A DNA stretch of 64,000 nt from Candidatus Borkfalkia stercoripullorum (lineage in GTDB: Bacteria; Bacillota; Clostridia; Christensenellales; Borkfalkiaceae), in contig DWXC01000009.1 of the NCBI GenBank assembly GCA_019119395.1, positions 1-64,000 on the forward strand. Reading direction: 5' to 3'. Of the stretch, positions 62,472-64,000 are shown piece after piece (the stretch's first letter is position 1; each line of letters starts with the position of its first letter). The position numbers and the translations under genes were made by a program. The notes under the pieces are model-generated. The model had not been told where the DNA came from and made no database searches. It was given only the letters and a program-made list of their open reading frames with translations.

Positions 62472-63716
62472 ATGCAGAAAACGGTTCTGAAAAATTACGC
62501 GAAACTGCTCGCAAAAACGGGGCTGAACGTACAAAAGGGGCAGGACGTTATCATCACCGCGGATATTTCGCAGGAAGAGTTCGTGCTCCTCGCGGCGGAA
62601 GAGTGCTACCGTGCGGGCGCGCGCAGAGTCTTTCCCGACTGGACGTATCAGTCGCTTACCCGCCTGCAGGCCGAGCGGCGCTCCCTGCAGCAGCTCTCCC
62701 GCGTGACCCCGTGGGAAGAGGAGAGCCTGAAATGGCAGGCGAAAACGCTGCCCGCGCACCTTTATATCATGAGCGAAGACCCCGACGGGCTGCGCGGGAT
62801 CGACGCGGAAAAGTACGCCGACGCCATGCGCGCGCGTTCGAAGATCGTCAAACCTTACCGCGACGAGCGGGAGAACAAAGACCAATGGTGCATCGCTTCC
62901 GCGGCGGGCGAAGCGTGGGCGAAAAAAGTGTTTCCGAAAGAAAAGAGCGCCGCCGCGGCCGTCGAACGGCTCTGGCGGGCGATCATTGCGGCTTCCCGCG
63001 CGGATGGCAACCCCATGGCGAACTGGGCGGCGCACAACAAAGACCTGTCCGCCCGGTGCGATTTCCTCAACGGGCTGGGGCTTTCCTCCCTCGAATACGA
63101 GAGCGGCAACGGGACGAATTTCCGCGTCGGGCTGATGAAAGAGGGCGTGTTCGCGGGCGGCGAAGAAAAGACGCTGTCGGGCATCCCTTTCAATCCCAAC
63201 ATCCCCTCCGAAGAGGTGTATACGACCCCGAAGCGCGGCGAGGCGGAGGGCATCGTCTATTCGAGCAAGCCGCTTTCCTATCAGGGGCAGATCATCCGCA
63301 ATTTTTCCATACGGTTCGAAAACGGGAAGGCGGTCGAAGCGCACGCATCGCAGGGCGAAGCGGTGCTCAAAAAGATGCTCGCCTCCGACGAAGGCGCGGC
63401 GTATCTCGGCGAGTGCGCGCTCGTGCCGTACGATTCGCCGATCAGCCTTTCCAAGACCCTCTTTTACAACACTTTGTTCGACGAAAACGCGGCGTGCCAC
63501 CTAGCGCTCGGCAGGGGCTTCGACAACTGCGTGCGCGATTACGAAAAATATTCCGACGAAGAGCGCAAATCGCTCGGCGTGAACGATTCGTCCATCCATG
63601 TCGATTTTATGATCGGCACAGACGATCTGAACATTACGGGCGTTACCGATACCGGCGCGCGCATCCCGATTTTCCGCGAAGGGAATTGGGCGTTCGAAAC
63701 GGATTCGGACCGGTAA
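62472..63716 (+). CDS. M29 family metallo-aminopeptidase, tandem paralogue
   Basis: The 414-residue protein has the same plan and metal-binding blocks as its neighbour (LGECALVPYDSPIS, NTLFDENAACHLALG, NDSSIHVDFMIGTDDLNITG) and starts behind GAGGTGAAAAC. The pair has diverged mainly in the N-terminal half, which forms the substrate channel, so different peptide preference or a mixed dimer is likely. It is co-transcribed with the first copy. Confidence 0.88.
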   Translation: MQKTVLKNYAKLLAKTGLNVQKGQDVIITADISQEEFVLLAAEECYRAGARRVFPDWTYQSLTRLQAERRSLQQLSRVTPWEEESLKWQAKTLPAHLYIMSEDPDGLRGIDAEKYADAMRARSKIVKPYRDERENKDQWCIASAAGEAWAKKVFPKEKSAAAAVERLWRAIIAASRADGNPMANWAAHNKDLSARCDFLNGLGLSSLEYESGNGTNFRVGLMKEGVFAGGEEKTLSGIPFNPNIPSEEVYTTPKRGEAEGIVYSSKPLSYQGQIIRNFSIRFENGKAVEAHASQGEAVLKKMLASDEGAAYLGECALVPYDSPISLSKTLFYNTLFDENAACHLALGRGFDNCVRDYEKYSDEERKSLGVNDSSIHVDFMIGTDDLNITGVTDTGARIPIFREGNWAFETDSDR

Positions 63717-63734
63717 ACGGAATGCAAAAGGGGA

Positions 63735-63761
63735 ACGAACGGCAGAAGCCGTTCGTTTTTT
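63735..63761 (+). terminator. Terminator of the aminopeptidase pair
   Basis: ACGAACGGC (63735-63743) and GCCGTTCGT (63748-63756) with an AGAA loop run into TTTTTT. Confidence 0.88.
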
Positions 63762-63793
63762 GTTGTCTGTCGCAAAATGTTTATGCGAAACTG

Positions 63794-63822
63794 TTGACAT
63801 TATTTTGCTTATTTTGTATAAT
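63794..63822 (+). promoter_or_regulatory. Consensus promoter of the symporter gene
   Basis: Perfect TTGACA (63794-63799) and TATAAT (63817-63822) with a 17-nt spacer. Confidence 0.85.
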
Positions 63823-63887
63823 TATTCCTATAACTGTATAAATATTCTTCGATTTGCAAAATTGAACGGAAACGGGAGGTATGAAAG

Positions 63888-64000
63888 ATGGAGATCGCGC
63901 TGTACATAGGCATTCTGCTCGTCTATTTTGCCGTAATGATCTTCATAGGGGTGAAAAACCAGCGGAGCGCAAAGTCCGTACACGGTTATGTGCTGGGGGG
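63888..64000 (+). CDS. Sodium:solute symporter, N-terminal fragment (runs off the window)
   Basis: The ATG at 63888 lies 8 nt behind GGGAGG. The 37 visible residues (MEIALYIGILLVYFAVMIFI, then GVKNQRSAKSVHGYVLGG) form the first membrane helix and the following loop of the SSS family, whose members begin in just this way with a YFLGG-like motif. The substrate cannot be read from this part. Confidence 0.7.
   Translation, partial: MEIALYIGILLVYFAVMIFIGVKNQRSAKSVHGYVLG

Overview
The window looks like chromosome of an endospore-forming, Gram-positive anaerobe (Bacillota, Clostridia). Support: a spoIIGA-sigE block, sigG with a YlmC/YmxH sporulation gene behind it, AGGAGG-type ribosome binding sites, many near-consensus TTGACA-N17-TATAAT promoters and GC-rich hairpin terminators. 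The chromosome is fairly GC-rich, so AT-rich genes stand out. I cannot name the species.

Layout. 1-5700: a promoter-driven structured RNA of about 270 nt, a membrane protein, a sirtuin, a flavin reductase-like protein, an AT-rich Zn-ribbon/Vsr-like nuclease gene and a sugar O-acetyltransferase. 5367-6936: a fragment resembling the end of a GH38 mannosidase, then a ROK regulator. 7059-12451: the str operon (rpsL, rpsG, fusA, tuf), with an unusual nest of repeated hairpins between rpsL and rpsG. 12813-15509: a small membrane protein, a second acetyltransferase, spoIIGA and sigE. 15641-31628: a 4732-residue secreted repeat protein and a partner membrane protein with 21 EEPxQ repeats and an L15-like tail, lying between sigE and sigG, which are usually adjacent. 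31732-33532: sigG, a short XRE regulator and ylmC. 33592-39697: aldo/keto reductase, two duplicated esterases, a murG-like gene, a hydrolase and a Zn-ribbon membrane protein.

39708-52766 is a 13-kb integrated element bounded by a 17-bp direct repeat. All its protein genes lie on the minus strand: a small-protein and DNA-binding module, three proteins with an N-terminal membrane anchor, a large signal-peptide/C-terminal-anchor protein, a 30-residue membrane peptide, a Zot-like P-loop ATPase, an HUH rolling-circle Rep and an IS30-family DDE transposase. This gene set fits an inovirus-like (filamentous phage) provirus that integrates by transposase. It is the most interesting system here. Further features are an in-frame amber codon in one gene, a plus-strand candidate small RNA inside the operon, a 28-bp hairpin between rep and the transposase, and three copies of a double-hairpin motif.

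52778-64000 returns to the host: a GyrB/ParE-GyrA/ParC pair whose promoter abuts the element, an iron alcohol dehydrogenase, a cyclophilin-like lipoprotein, a ferredoxin-tailed aldo/keto reductase, a pentapeptide-repeat protein, two tandem M29 aminopeptidases and the start of a sodium:solute symporter.
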